Shown one piece after another: positions 1 through 8,658 of a DNA stretch of 64,000 nucleotides (position 1 is the first letter of the stretch; each line of letters starts with the position of its first letter). The stretch comes from Acidovorax sp. YS12. Its GTDB lineage: Bacteria > Pseudomonadota > Gammaproteobacteria > Burkholderiales > Burkholderiaceae_C. The position numbers were made by a program, and so were the translations under genes. The stretch spans positions 3,871,501 to 3,935,500 of the forward strand of contig CP053915.1 of the NCBI GenBank assembly GCA_021496925.1, in the 5' to 3' direction. The notes under the pieces are model-generated. The model was not told the DNA's origin, searched no databases, and saw nothing but the letters and a program-made list of their open reading frames with translations.

Positions 1-1
1 T

Positions 2-1132
2 TGCGGCGGCCTGGCGGGCTACTTCGGCTACGACGCGGTGCGCTACATCGAGAAAAAGCTCGAAGCCACCTGCCCGCCCGATGCCCTGGGCTGCCCCGAC
101 ATCCTGCTGCTGCAGTGCGAGGAGCTGGCGGTCATCGACAACCTCTCGGGCAAGCTCTACCTGATCGTCTACGCCAACCCGGCCGAGCCCGAGGCCTACG
201 CCCGGGGCAAGAAGCGCCTGCGCGAGCTCAAGGAGCAGCTCAAGTACTCGGTGAGCGCGCCCGTGGTCAAACCCAGCGAGAGCCACCCGGCGCAGCGCAG
301 CTTTGCCAAGGCCGACTACCTGGCCGCCGTGGAACAAGCCAAGGAGCTGATCGCCGCCGGCGACTTCATGCAGGTGCAGGTGGGTCAGCGCATCCACAAG
401 CGCTACACCGAGAGCCCGCTGTCGCTGTACCGCGCGCTGCGCTCGCTCAACCCGTCGCCGTACATGTACTACTACCACTTCGGCGATTTCCACGTGGTCG
501 GGGCAAGCCCGGAAATCCTGGTGCGCCAGGAGCAGACGCAGGAGGGCACCAAGGTCACCATCCGCCCGCTGGCAGGCACACGCCCGCGCGGCGCCACGCC
601 CGAGAAGGACAAGGCGGCGGAGGTGGAACTGGTGAACGACCCGAAGGAGCGCGCCGAGCACGTGATGCTGATCGACCTGGCGCGCAACGACATCGGGCGC
701 ATCGCCAAGACCGGCTCGGTGAAGGTGACCGAGGCCTTCGTGGTCGAGCGCTACAGCCACGTGATGCACATCGTCAGCAACGTCGAGGGCATCCTGCACG
801 ACGGCATGAGCAGCATTGACGTGCTCAAGGCCACCTTTCCGGCGGGCACGCTCACCGGGGCGCCCAAGGTGCACGCCATGGAGCTGATCGACCAGCTCGA
901 ACCGACCAAGCGCGGCCTGTACGGCGGCGCCTGCGGCTACCTGAGCTACGCGGGCGACATGGACGTGGCCATCGCCATCCGCACCGCCATCGTCAAGGAC
1001 GGCACGCTGTACGTGCAGGCGGCCGCTGGCGTGGTGGCCGACTCCGTGCCCGAGCTGGAATGGAAGGAAACCGAACATAAGGCCCGCGCCCTGCTGCGCG
1101 CGGCGGAACTGGTAGAGGAAGGACTGGAATGA
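2..1132 (+). CDS. trpE: Anthranilate synthase component I (3' part)
   Basis: This is the C-terminal ~376 residues of the enzyme that makes anthranilate from chorismate, using ammonia supplied by TrpG, the first step of tryptophan synthesis. The frame is open from the window edge, so the N-terminus lies outside. Hallmarks of the chorismate-binding fold are present: PLAGTRPRG, DLARNDIGR, SHVMHIVSNVEG, and the C-terminal FPAGTLTGAPK followed by RGLYGGACGY. The stop codon overlaps the start of the chorismate mutase gene (ATGA), which is itself overlapped by trpG, so the three are translationally coupled. PabB and other chorismate-utilising enzymes share the fold, but the link to trpG favours TrpE. 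The feedback-inhibition region is not visible because the 5' end is missing. Confidence 0.93.
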   Translation, partial: CGGLAGYFGYDAVRYIEKKLEATCPPDALGCPDILLLQCEELAVIDNLSGKLYLIVYANPAEPEAYARGKKRLRELKEQLKYSVSAPVVKPSESHPAQRSFAKADYLAAVEQAKELIAAGDFMQVQVGQRIHKRYTESPLSLYRALRSLNPSPYMYYYHFGDFHVVGASPEILVRQEQTQEGTKVTIRPLAGTRPRGATPEKDKAAEVELVNDPKERAEHVMLIDLARNDIGRIAKTGSVKVTEAFVVERYSHVMHIVSNVEGILHDGMSSIDVLKATFPAGTLTGAPKVHAMELIDQLEPTKRGLYGGACGYLSYAGDMDVAIAIRTAIVKDGTLYVQAAAGVVADSVPELEWKETEHKARALLRAAELVEEGLE

Positions 1133-1455
1133 CCCGCGCCATTGAACACACGCAGCACTGCACCACCATGGAGGACGTGCGCCGCTACATTGATGCGCTG
1201 GACGACGTGCTCGTGCCCCTGCTGGTCACGCGCGGCGGCTACATGACCCAGGCCGCGCGCCTCAAGCAGCACGACAGCCAGGTGCGCGACGAGGACCGCA
1301 TCGAGGCCATCGTGGCGCGCGTGCGCGCGCGCGCCGCCCAGGAAGGCGGCCAGGCCGACGTGATCGAGGCCATCTACCGCAGCATGATGGAGGCCTACAT
1401 CGCCTACGAACACCGCGAGTTCGCGCGCCTGCGCGCGCCGGAGGGCCAGCCATGA
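1129..1455 (+). CDS. Chorismate mutase, AroQ class, inside the trp cluster
   Basis: A 108-residue, largely helical protein of the AroQ chorismate mutase type, which converts chorismate to prephenate and so opens the phenylalanine/tyrosine branch. Visible family features are an N-terminal helix MEDVRRYIDALDDVLVPLL (the usual arginine-containing first helix), RLKQ near residue 45, the VRDEDR segment, and a C-terminal helix with YRSMMEAYIAYE. It overlaps trpE by 4 bp upstream and trpG by 4 bp downstream, so it is made together with both subunits of the enzyme that competes for the same substrate. Isochorismate-pyruvate lyases share the fold and cannot be excluded by eye, but no salicylate or siderophore synthesis gene is nearby. 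Confidence 0.82.
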   Translation: MTRAIEHTQHCTTMEDVRRYIDALDDVLVPLLVTRGGYMTQAARLKQHDSQVRDEDRIEAIVARVRARAAQEGGQADVIEAIYRSMMEAYIAYEHREFARLRAPEGQP

Positions 1456-2021
1456 AGCTCTTGATGATTGACAACTACGACAGCTTCACCTTCAACATCG
1501 TCCAGTACTTCGGCGAGCTGGGCGCGCAGGTGGAGGTGTTCCGCAACGACGAGATCACGCTCGAAGGCATTGCCGCGCGCGCGCCCGACCGGCTGGTGGT
1601 CTCGCCCGGCCCGTGCTCGCCGGCCGAGGCGGGCATTTCGGTGGCCGCCATCCAGCACTTCGCGGGCAGGCTGCCGATTCTGGGCGTGTGCCTGGGGCAC
1701 CAGAGCATTGGCGCGGCCTTCGGCGGCAAGATCATCCGGGCGCAGCAGCTCATGCATGGCAAGACCAGCGTCATCACCACCACGCAACAGGGTGTGTTCG
1801 CCGGGCTGCCGGCGCAGTTCACGGTGAACCGCTACCACTCGCTGGCCATCGAGCGCACGAGCTGCCCGGAGGTGCTGGAGGTGACGGCCTGGACGGAGGA
1901 CGGCGAGATCATGGGCGTGCGCCACAAGACGCTGCCCATCGAGGGCGTGCAGTTCCACCCCGAGAGCATCCTGACCGAGCATGGCCACGCCATGCTGAAG
2001 AACTTCCTGGATCAAAAATGA
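1452..2021 (+). CDS. trpG: Anthranilate synthase component II (glutamine amidotransferase)
   Basis: A 189-residue class I glutaminase that releases ammonia from glutamine for TrpE; the same type of subunit (PabA) can serve p-aminobenzoate synthesis. The catalytic triad is complete: Cys80 in GVCLGHQSIG, and His169 and Glu171 in FHPES. The oxyanion loop SPGPCSPAEAG is at 51-61. The start overlaps the stop of the chorismate mutase gene (ATGA). The last codons and the TGA stop lie in the first arm of a hairpin repeat that separates this gene from the convergent amn. trpD and trpC do not follow, so this trp cluster ends at trpG. Confidence 0.94.
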   Translation: MKLLMIDNYDSFTFNIVQYFGELGAQVEVFRNDEITLEGIAARAPDRLVVSPGPCSPAEAGISVAAIQHFAGRLPILGVCLGHQSIGAAFGGKIIRAQQLMHGKTSVITTTQQGVFAGLPAQFTVNRYHSLAIERTSCPEVLEVTAWTEDGEIMGVRHKTLPIEGVQFHPESILTEHGHAMLKNFLDQK

Positions 2022-2067
2022 GAGCTGCCAGCGCTTGATGGGTAAGCGCTGGCAGCCTTTTTGACTC
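2011..2067. repeat. Hairpin repeat R1 between trpG and amn
   Basis: A near-perfect stem, agctgccagcgctt pairing with aagcgctggcagc across a 7-nt loop (2024-2056), is followed by a run of five T. It supplies the trpG stop codon region and lies between two convergent genes, so it probably also acts as a terminator. It is the clearest copy of a repeat found 14 times in the window. Confidence 0.9.
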
Positions 2068-2072
2068 CCAAA

Positions 2073-3569
2073 TTACTGGAACGCCACTTCCGCGAAACTG
2101 CGCAGCTTGCGGCTGTGCAGGCGCTGCACGCCGCCGTCGCGCAGGATGTCGATGGCGCGCATGCCGATGAGCAGGTGTTGTTGAACGCGCTCGCGGTAGA
2201 AATGGTTGGCCATGCCGGGCAGCTTGATCTCGCCGTGCAGCGGCTTGTCGCTCACGCACAGCAGGGTGCCGTAGGGCACGCGGAAGCGGAAGCCGTTGGC
2301 CGCTATTGTTGCGCTCTCCATGTCCAGCGCCACGGCCCGGCTCTGGCTGAAGCGGCGCTGGGGCAGGTTGTCGGGCAGCAGCTCCCAGTTGCGGTTGTCG
2401 GTGCTGGCCACGGTGCCGGTGCGCATGATGCGCTTGAGGTCGGCTTCCGCGACCCGCGACACATCGGCCACGGCCTGCTGCAGCGCCTGCTGGATCTCGG
2501 CCAGTGCGGGAATCGGCACCCACAGCGGCAGTTCCTCGTCGAGCACGTGGTCCTCGCGCACGTAGGCGTGGGCCAGCACGTAGTCGCCGAGCTGCTGGCT
2601 GTTGCGCAGGCCCGCGCAGTGGCCCAGCATCAGCCAGGCATGCGGGCGCAGCACGGCAATGTGGTCGGTGATGGTCTTGGCGTTGGCCGGGCCGACGCCG
2701 ATGTTGACCATGGTGATGCCGCTGCCGTCGGCGCGCACCAGGTGGTAGGCGGGCATTTGCGGCAGGCGCGGCGGCGGCGCGCCCAGCGCGTCGCCCGGCT
2801 CCGCGGCCAGGCCGGTGCGGCGCGTGACCACGTTGCCGGGCTCGACGAAGGCGACGTATTCGCTGCCGGGCCGCGCCATCTCGGCATGGCCCAGGCGCAC
2901 GAATTCGTCGATGTAGAACTGGTAGTTGGTGAACAGCACGAAGTTCTGGAACCACTCGGGCAGCGTGCCCGTGTAGTGGCGCAGGCGGTGCAGCGAATAG
3001 TCCACGCGCGGCGCGGTGAACAGCGACAGCGGCTGCGCCTGGCCGGGCTGGGCGCACCAGGTGCCGTTGGCGATGCCGTCGTCCATGGCCGAGAGGTCCG
3101 GCAGGTCGAACAGGTCGCGCATCAGCATGCGGCGCTCCGGCGTGAGCTGGCCTTCGACGTGGTCGTGCTCGGCGAACGAGAAGTGGATAGGAATGGGCTG
3201 GTTGCTGGTGCCCACTTCCAGCGTCACGCCATGGTTGGCGCGCAGCAGGCGCAATTGCTCCAGGTAGTAGGAGGCGAACAGGTCGGGCCGCGTGAGGGTG
3301 GTTTCGTAGTGGCCCGGCCCCTCGACGAAGCCGTAGGCCAGCGCGGTGGCGGCGCGCGCCACGGTGCTGGTGTGCACGCGCACGCAGGGGTAGAAGGCGC
3401 GCACGGGCTGCGCGGGTGTCTCTCCCTGCACGAAGCGCTGCATGGCGCCGCGCAGGTGCTCGATCTGCTGCTGGTAGATGCGCTGGATCTGCGCCAGCGC
3501 CTCGGCCGGGTCGCTGTGCTGGGTGGGCGCGGTGAAGGTGGTGGTAAGGGCCATGGCGTTATTGTCCAT
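2073..3569 (-). CDS. amn: AMP nucleosidase
   Basis: A 498-residue cytoplasmic enzyme that splits AMP into adenine and ribose 5-phosphate, an adenylate-salvage step. The length and the layout match the family: an N-terminal helical region with the tract AFYPCVRVHTSTVARAATAL, then a C-terminal phosphorylase-like domain with VNIGVGPANAKTITDHIAVL and, near the end, the nucleoside-binding DMESATIAANGFRFRVPYGTLL. The first Met at 3569 is used; a second Met five codons later (3554) is equally possible because neither has a strong ribosome-binding site. The gene converges on trpG with repeat R1 between them and lies 30 bp after the end of the GGDEF-EAL gene on the same strand. Confidence 0.93.
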   Translation of the reverse strand: MDNNAMALTTTFTAPTQHSDPAEALAQIQRIYQQQIEHLRGAMQRFVQGETPAQPVRAFYPCVRVHTSTVARAATALAYGFVEGPGHYETTLTRPDLFASYYLEQLRLLRANHGVTLEVGTSNQPIPIHFSFAEHDHVEGQLTPERRMLMRDLFDLPDLSAMDDGIANGTWCAQPGQAQPLSLFTAPRVDYSLHRLRHYTGTLPEWFQNFVLFTNYQFYIDEFVRLGHAEMARPGSEYVAFVEPGNVVTRRTGLAAEPGDALGAPPPRLPQMPAYHLVRADGSGITMVNIGVGPANAKTITDHIAVLRPHAWLMLGHCAGLRNSQQLGDYVLAHAYVREDHVLDEELPLWVPIPALAEIQQALQQAVADVSRVAEADLKRIMRTGTVASTDNRNWELLPDNLPQRRFSQSRAVALDMESATIAANGFRFRVPYGTLLCVSDKPLHGEIKLPGMANHFYRERVQQHLLIGMRAIDILRDGGVQRLHSRKLRSFAEVAFQ

Positions 3570-3599
3570 GGCCGCCCGGCGGCTCGCCGGCGTGGGGCT

Positions 3600-5684
3600 T
3601 CAGTTTGCGGCCTGCCGCCAGCGCTGCCACCAGTCCGGGATCTGCGCCGCGGCCAGGGGGCGCGACAGGTTCCATCCCTGGGCCAGGTCGCAGCCCAGGG
3701 TGCGCAGCATGTGCTGCTGCTCGGCGGTTTCCACGCCTTCGGCGACCACCTGGAGCTGCAGGCTGTGGCCCATCTGGATGATGGCGGTGACGATAGCCAC
3801 GTCGTCGCCGTTGCCCGGCGTGTCGGTGACGAAGGAGCGGTCGATCTTCAGCTTGTCGATGGGGTAGCGCTTGAGGTAGGCCAGCGAGGAGTAGCCGGTG
3901 CCGAAGTCGTCGATGGACACGCGCACGCCGAGCGCGCGCAGGGCCGCGAGCATGCTGGCGGCAGCCGTGCCCTGCTGCATGAGCACGGTTTCGGTGATCT
4001 CGATTTCCAGGAACTCGGGCGCCAGGCCCGTGGCGTCGAGCACCTGCTGGATGTCGGCCGCCACGTCGCGCTGGCGCAGCTCCAGGGCCGACAGGTTGAC
4101 GGCCACCGGCACCTGCGGCAGCCCCGCGTCGTGCCAGGCCTTGAGCTGGCGGCAGGCTTCGTGCAGCACCCAGCGGCCGATGGGGGTGATGAGGCCGCGC
4201 GCTTCGGCGAAGGGGATGAATTCGTCGGGCGCCACGATGCCGCGCTCGGGGTGCTGCCAGCGTATCAGGGCCTCGAACCCGGCCAGGCGGCCGTCGCCCA
4301 GCCATACCTGGGGCTGGTAGTGCAGCGTGAAGGCGTGGCGCTGGATGGCGTCGCGCAGCAGCCGCTCCAGTTGCAGCTCCTCCAGCGGGGCGCGGCCGTC
4401 CATGGTGTGCTGGTAGAACTGGCGGTTGGCGCGGCCGCTGTCCTTGGCGTGGTGCATGGCCAGGTCGGCGTGGCGCAGCAGTTCCTCGGCGTCGGCGCTG
4501 TCCTCGGGGTAGCGGCTGATGCCGATGGAGGGCGACAGCGTGACCGGCAGGCCGCCCGCCAGGCAGGGCGCGCCCATGGCCGCGAGCAGCTTGTCGGCCA
4601 CGGCGGCGGCGTCGTGGGCTTCCGACAGGTCGGGCAGCAGCACCACGAATTCGTCGCTCCCCAGGCGCGCGACCAGGTCGCAGGTGCGCACGCTGGCCTT
4701 CAGGCGCGCCGCCATCTCGCACAGCAGGGAGTCGCCCGTGTGGTGGCCCAGCGAGTCGTTGACGGTCTTGAAATGGTCCAGGTTGATGAACAGCAGCGCG
4801 GCATGCCCGTGCTGGCGCCGCAGGCGCGCCAGGGTCTTCTCCAGCTGCTCCATCAGGTAGCGCCGGTTGGGCAACTGGGTCAGCGGGTCGTGCAGCGCGA
4901 TGAAGGCCATGTGCTCCTGCGCCTGCTTGCGCAGCGTGATGTCGCGCGCGACCACGATGCGGTACTCCTGCCCGTCGATGGGCATGGTCTTGCCCACCAC
5001 CTCGACGGGGATGGCGTGGCCGTCGCGGTGCAGTATGGTGACTTCGTAGGGGTCTTCGCGTCCGGCGCGGGTGTATGCGATGGCCGCGGCACGGTGCTCC
5101 GGGCAGATGTAGTCGAAGACCATCGTGCCCAGCACCTCGGACAAGGGGTAGCCGCACAGCCGCTCCAGCGCCTCGTTGCCGTCGGTGATGTGCCCGTCGC
5201 GGTGGAAGACGATGGCCTCTTCCGTCGCCGCGCTGAACTTGCGCATGCGCTCCTCGCTGTCGCGCACTGCGCGCTCGGCCTGCCAATGGTGGGTGATGTC
5301 GTGGATCAGCACGAAGGTGCCGAGCTGCTGGCCGCCCTGGATGTGCGGGATCAGGTGCACCTCCAGCATGCGCTGCGATCCTTCGGCATCGTGGTGCGGC
5401 CGGGTGTAGCGCACCGGCTGGCCGGTGGTGCAGCGTTCCACGTGCGGCTGGATGCTCTGCCACACGTCCTCGCCGATGGTTTCGCGGGCGGTCAGGCCGA
5501 GGATGGAGGCCGTGGTGTGGCCGGTGGCGCGGGCGTAGCGCTCATTGGCGAAGCGGCAGCGCATGGTCTCTGCCTCGAAGTACGCCATGCTGGCCGGTAC
5601 CGTGTCGGCCACCACACGCAGCAGTGACCCGCTGGCGCGGGCTTCCAGGCCGTCCTGATTCTGTGTGGTGGGGTGGTCCGGCAT
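3600..5684 (-). CDS. PAS-PAS-GGDEF-EAL cyclic-di-GMP signalling protein
   Basis: A 694-residue protein without obvious membrane segments. Two PAS sensor domains lie at about 20-135 and 145-255, followed by a GGDEF domain (about 260-425) and an EAL domain (about 440-690). The cyclase signature reads GSDEF at 342-346 instead of GGDEF. The phosphodiesterase half looks intact: EAL at 471-473, EITET near 563, DDFGTG at 592-597 and KIDRSFV near 613. The likely activity is therefore cyclic-di-GMP hydrolysis, with the GSDEF domain possibly serving as a GTP-sensing module; this is inferred from motifs. The ligand of the PAS domains is not predictable from the sequence. Confidence 0.9.
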   Translation of the reverse strand: MPDHPTTQNQDGLEARASGSLLRVVADTVPASMAYFEAETMRCRFANERYARATGHTTASILGLTARETIGEDVWQSIQPHVERCTTGQPVRYTRPHHDAEGSQRMLEVHLIPHIQGGQQLGTFVLIHDITHHWQAERAVRDSEERMRKFSAATEEAIVFHRDGHITDGNEALERLCGYPLSEVLGTMVFDYICPEHRAAAIAYTRAGREDPYEVTILHRDGHAIPVEVVGKTMPIDGQEYRIVVARDITLRKQAQEHMAFIALHDPLTQLPNRRYLMEQLEKTLARLRRQHGHAALLFINLDHFKTVNDSLGHHTGDSLLCEMAARLKASVRTCDLVARLGSDEFVVLLPDLSEAHDAAAVADKLLAAMGAPCLAGGLPVTLSPSIGISRYPEDSADAEELLRHADLAMHHAKDSGRANRQFYQHTMDGRAPLEELQLERLLRDAIQRHAFTLHYQPQVWLGDGRLAGFEALIRWQHPERGIVAPDEFIPFAEARGLITPIGRWVLHEACRQLKAWHDAGLPQVPVAVNLSALELRQRDVAADIQQVLDATGLAPEFLEIEITETVLMQQGTAAASMLAALRALGVRVSIDDFGTGYSSLAYLKRYPIDKLKIDRSFVTDTPGNGDDVAIVTAIIQMGHSLQLQVVAEGVETAEQQHMLRTLGCDLAQGWNLSRPLAAAQIPDWWQRWRQAAN

Positions 5685-5852
5685 GTGTTACCCAATCTTT
5701 GTAACGGTTATAGCCGAATCGTTGCGGCGTGTGGCTGGGTGAAAGCTCTAGGAACGGGCTGCGCCAGGCGCTGCCACGGTTTGCACGGCAAAGGCATGCC
5801 AGCCCGGCGGCGAGCATCCCTGCTGGCAGTCCGGTCATGCTCCAATCCGGCG

Positions 5853-7100
5853 ATGGAAACCTCGGGCGCAATCACGTCGGCCGCCGCCGTGCTGGCGGGG
5901 GCGCTGGGCAGCGGCCTGCTGATGGGCATCGAGCGCGAGCGGCGCAAGGGCCGGGGGCCGCAGCGGGCCTTCGCTGGCGTGCGCACCTTCACGCTTGCCG
6001 CCCTGGGCGGGGCGGCGGCGGCCCTGTGGGGCGGCATGGCGCTGGTCGCGGTGGGCGCGGCCCTGGTGGCGGCGCTGGCCGTGGCCGCGTATGTGCGCGA
6101 CCGCTCGGGCGATCCGGGCGTGACTACCGAGGTCGCCCTGTGGCTGGCCTATGTGATCGGGGTGGTGTGCGCCCACAGCCTGCCCATGGGCGCGGCCCTG
6201 GCGGTCGTGGCGACGGGGCTGCTGGCCGCGCGCGATGCGCTGCACCGTTTCGCCCGCGACTGGCTGCGCCCCGCCGAGGTGCGCGGCGCGCTGGTGCTGG
6301 CCGCGCTGGCGTTGCTGGTGCTGCCGCTGGCGCCGCACCGGCCCCTGTGGGGCGAGGTGCTGGACCCGCAGGTGGTGGTGCGGCTGGTGCTCGTGCTGCT
6401 GCTGATCCAGTCCCTGGCGCACCTGGGGCGGCGGCTGCTGGCTGCGCGCCATGCCTTGGTGCTGTCGGCGCTGGCCTCGGGCTTCGTGTCGAGCACGGCC
6501 ACCATCGCCAGCCTCGGGGTGGCGGTGCGCGAGGGGCGGGAGCCCGCGCGGCGCCAGGGCGGCGCCGCGGTGCTGTCGTGCGTGGCCACCATGGCGCAGA
6601 TCCTGGCGGTGGCCGCCACGGTGCAGCCGCAGTGGCTGGGGCGCTTGTGGGCGCCCGCGCTGGCGGGCGGGCTGGCGGCGGCGCTGTGGGGCTGGGCGTT
6701 GCTGCGCGGCGGCGGCCCGGCGGCGCGGGCCGTGCCGGAGCCGGACGCGCCCATGTTCCGGCTGCGCGATGCCTTGCTGATCGCGGTGCTGCTCACGGGC
6801 ATCCAGGTGCTGGTGCACGCCTTGAGGCTCTGGTGGGGCGAGGCCGGCCTGCTCGCCGGCACGCTGCTGGCGGCCTTGGCCGACGTGCATGCGGCCGTCG
6901 CCGCGGTGCTGGTGCAGGGGCGCCCGCAGGACGCCGCCGGCCCGGGCCTGCAAGCGGCGCTGGCGGCGGCGCTGTCGGTGCATGCGCTGAGCAAGTGCGC
7001 CGTGGCCTGGGCCAGCGGCGGCTGGCGTTACGGCCTGGCGGCCGGGGGCGGGGTGCTGCTGCACACGGCGGCGTTCGTCGCCGTGCTGTCACTGGTGTAA
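5853..7100 (+). CDS. MgtC/SapB family membrane protein with DUF4010-like C-terminus
   Basis: A 415-residue polytopic membrane protein. The N-terminal part has the MgtC/SapB pattern GSGLLMGIERERRKG at about residues 18-32 followed by FAGVRTFTLAALGG, and the remaining ~250 residues form further hydrophobic segments like those of the DUF4010 family. Start ATG 5853 is chosen because conserved sequence begins there; the frame is open further upstream, but those residues are not hydrophobic or MgtC-like. The gene is divergent from the GGDEF-EAL gene. The function of the two-part proteins is unknown; the short MgtC proteins act in magnesium limitation and acid/virulence responses. Confidence 0.8.
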   Translation: METSGAITSAAAVLAGALGSGLLMGIERERRKGRGPQRAFAGVRTFTLAALGGAAAALWGGMALVAVGAALVAALAVAAYVRDRSGDPGVTTEVALWLAYVIGVVCAHSLPMGAALAVVATGLLAARDALHRFARDWLRPAEVRGALVLAALALLVLPLAPHRPLWGEVLDPQVVVRLVLVLLLIQSLAHLGRRLLAARHALVLSALASGFVSSTATIASLGVAVREGREPARRQGGAAVLSCVATMAQILAVAATVQPQWLGRLWAPALAGGLAAALWGWALLRGGGPAARAVPEPDAPMFRLRDALLIAVLLTGIQVLVHALRLWWGEAGLLAGTLLAALADVHAAVAAVLVQGRPQDAAGPGLQAALAAALSVHALSKCAVAWASGGWRYGLAAGGGVLLHTAAFVAVLSLV

Positions 7101-7185
7101 AGCCGTTCTGTACGGGGCATCTGGTGTAATCGGGCGCTGTCCTTCCGCCTCCGCTTGCCCAGTGTCTGCATTCATCCCTGCTTCC

Positions 7186-8106
7186 ATGACCGCCTGGATG
7201 ACGCCGCGCCGCCTGTTGCGCGTGTCCGTCGTGGTGGCGCTGCTCACCATCGTGCTCAAGACGCTGGCCTGGTGGGTTACCGGATCGGTCGGACTGCTGT
7301 CCGATGCCCTGGAATCCTTCGTCAACCTGGCGGGGGCGATGTTCGCGCTGGCCATGGTCACGGTGGCCGAGCGCCCGGCCGACGTGGAGCACCCCTATGG
7401 CCACCACAAGGCGGAGTATTTCTCCTCGGGCTTCGAGGGCATCCTCATCGTCGGCGCGAGCGTGGCGATCATCTGGGCCTCGGTGCAGCGCCTGTGGCAC
7501 CCGCAGCCGCTGGAGCAGCTCGGCTGGGGCATGGCGCTGTCCATGCTCAGCACCGGGCTCAACGGGCTGCTGGCCTGGGCCATGTTCCGTACCGCGCGGC
7601 GCCACCGTGCGGTGGCCCTGGAAGGGGACGCGCGCCATCTGGTGACCGATGTCTGGACTTCGGTGGGCGTGGTCGTGGGGCTGGCGGCAGCCCAGGCCAC
7701 GGGCTGGCTGTGGCTCGATCCGCTCGTGGGCATCGGCGTGGCGCTGAACATCCTGCACGAGGGGGGCGCGCTGGTGTGGCGTGCCGCGCAGGGCCTGATG
7801 GACGAGGCGGTGGAGCAGGATCTGATCGACCAGATCGAGGCCGTGCTGCTGCGCCACAGCCAGGCCAGCGCCGGCGCGGTGCGCTTCGACAGCCTGGTGT
7901 CGCGCCGTGCCGGGGTGCGCAGCTATGTGCAGTTGCACATGCATGTGCCTGCGGGCTGGACGCTGGGCCGCGCGGCGCAGGCGCGCGCGGCGGTCGAGTC
8001 CGAACTGATGGACACCGTGCCCGGCTTGCATGCCACCATTGAGCTGCTGCCCGTGGGGGCCGCCACGGTGTTCGAGCAGTCCGAGGCGCAAGGGAAGGCC
8101 GCATGA
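7186..8106 (+). CDS. Cation diffusion facilitator (divalent metal efflux)
   Basis: An inner-membrane metal/proton antiporter of about 306 residues. The family metal-site pattern is visible in the second membrane segment (LLSDALESFVNLAG) and again in the fifth (HLVTDVWTSVGVVVG), along with the cytoplasmic loop HPYGHHKAEYFSSGFEG. A cytoplasmic C-terminal domain follows from about residue 205. ATG 7186 is preferred; an in-frame GTG at 7162 would add eight residues, and neither has a clear ribosome-binding site. The gene overlaps dtd by 4 bp. The Asp and His positions suit zinc, iron or similar ions; the exact metal is not predictable from the sequence alone. Confidence 0.88.
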   Translation: MTAWMTPRRLLRVSVVVALLTIVLKTLAWWVTGSVGLLSDALESFVNLAGAMFALAMVTVAERPADVEHPYGHHKAEYFSSGFEGILIVGASVAIIWASVQRLWHPQPLEQLGWGMALSMLSTGLNGLLAWAMFRTARRHRAVALEGDARHLVTDVWTSVGVVVGLAAAQATGWLWLDPLVGIGVALNILHEGGALVWRAAQGLMDEAVEQDLIDQIEAVLLRHSQASAGAVRFDSLVSRRAGVRSYVQLHMHVPAGWTLGRAAQARAAVESELMDTVPGLHATIELLPVGAATVFEQSEAQGKAA

Positions 8107-8558
8107 TCGCCTTGCTGCAGCGGGTGCGCCAGGCGCGTGTGGAGGTCGCGGGCGCGGTGGTCGGCGAGATCGGCCCGGGCCTGCTGGCGCTGGTGTGCGC
8201 GGAGCAGGGCGATGGCGAGGCCGAGGCCGGCAAGCTGCTCGCCAAGGTGCTGAAGCTGCGCATCTTCGGCGATGCCGACGGCAAGATGAACCGCAGCCTG
8301 CAGGACGTGGGCGGCGGCCTGCTGGTCGTGAGCCAGTTCACCCTGGCGGCCGATACCGCGGGTGGCAACCGTCCCAGCTTCACCCGGGCGGCGGCCCCGG
8401 CCGAGGGGCGCAGGCTGTACGAGCATTTCGTGGCCCGGGCGCGTGCCGCGCACCCGCAGGTGGCCACGGGCGTGTTCGCGGCCGACATGCAGGTGCACCT
8501 GGTCAACGATGGGCCGGTGACGATCCCGCTGCGTATCGCGTCGATGCTTCCAAAATAA
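8103..8558 (+). CDS. dtd: D-aminoacyl-tRNA deacylase
   Basis: A 151-residue cytoplasmic editing enzyme that hydrolyses D-amino acids from tRNA. The two active-site motifs are intact: SQFTLAAD at about 79-86 and the Gly-cisPro motif in NDGPVTIPL near the C-terminus. The start codon overlaps the stop of the metal efflux gene (ATGA), so the two are probably co-translated. The last codons and stop fall at the edge of hairpin repeat R2, which is followed by a strong bidirectional terminator. Confidence 0.95.
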   Translation: MIALLQRVRQARVEVAGAVVGEIGPGLLALVCAEQGDGEAEAGKLLAKVLKLRIFGDADGKMNRSLQDVGGGLLVVSQFTLAADTAGGNRPSFTRAAAPAEGRRLYEHFVARARAAHPQVATGVFAADMQVHLVNDGPVTIPLRIASMLPK

Positions 8559-8608
8559 GAGCTGCTGGCGCTTTCTCCATAAGGGCTGGAGCCGTTTTTT
8601 GCTTGAAA
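8551..8608. repeat. Hairpin repeat R2 after dtd
   Basis: A degenerate copy of the dispersed repeat: gagctgctggcgctttc and aagggctggagcc flank a short loop and are followed by a T run. It contains the dtd stop codon. Confidence 0.8.
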
Positions 8609-8612
8609 AAGA

Positions 8613-8638
8613 AAAAAGGGGCCGAAGCCCCTTTTTTC
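8613..8638. terminator. Bidirectional terminator between dtd and actP
   Basis: The stem ggggc/gcccc with a cgaa loop (8619-8632) is flanked by six A on the left and six T on the right, so it can end transcription from both convergent genes. Confidence 0.9.
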
Positions 8639-8658
8639 GCGTGGCGGATGCTCCGCGC

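Noticed and set aside
2061..5627. A 1,188-codon open frame on the plus strand
   Set aside because: It runs antisense to amn and the GGDEF-EAL gene, has no recognisable domain and shows His/Gln/Val/Ala-rich composition typical of the frame opposite a GC-rich gene.
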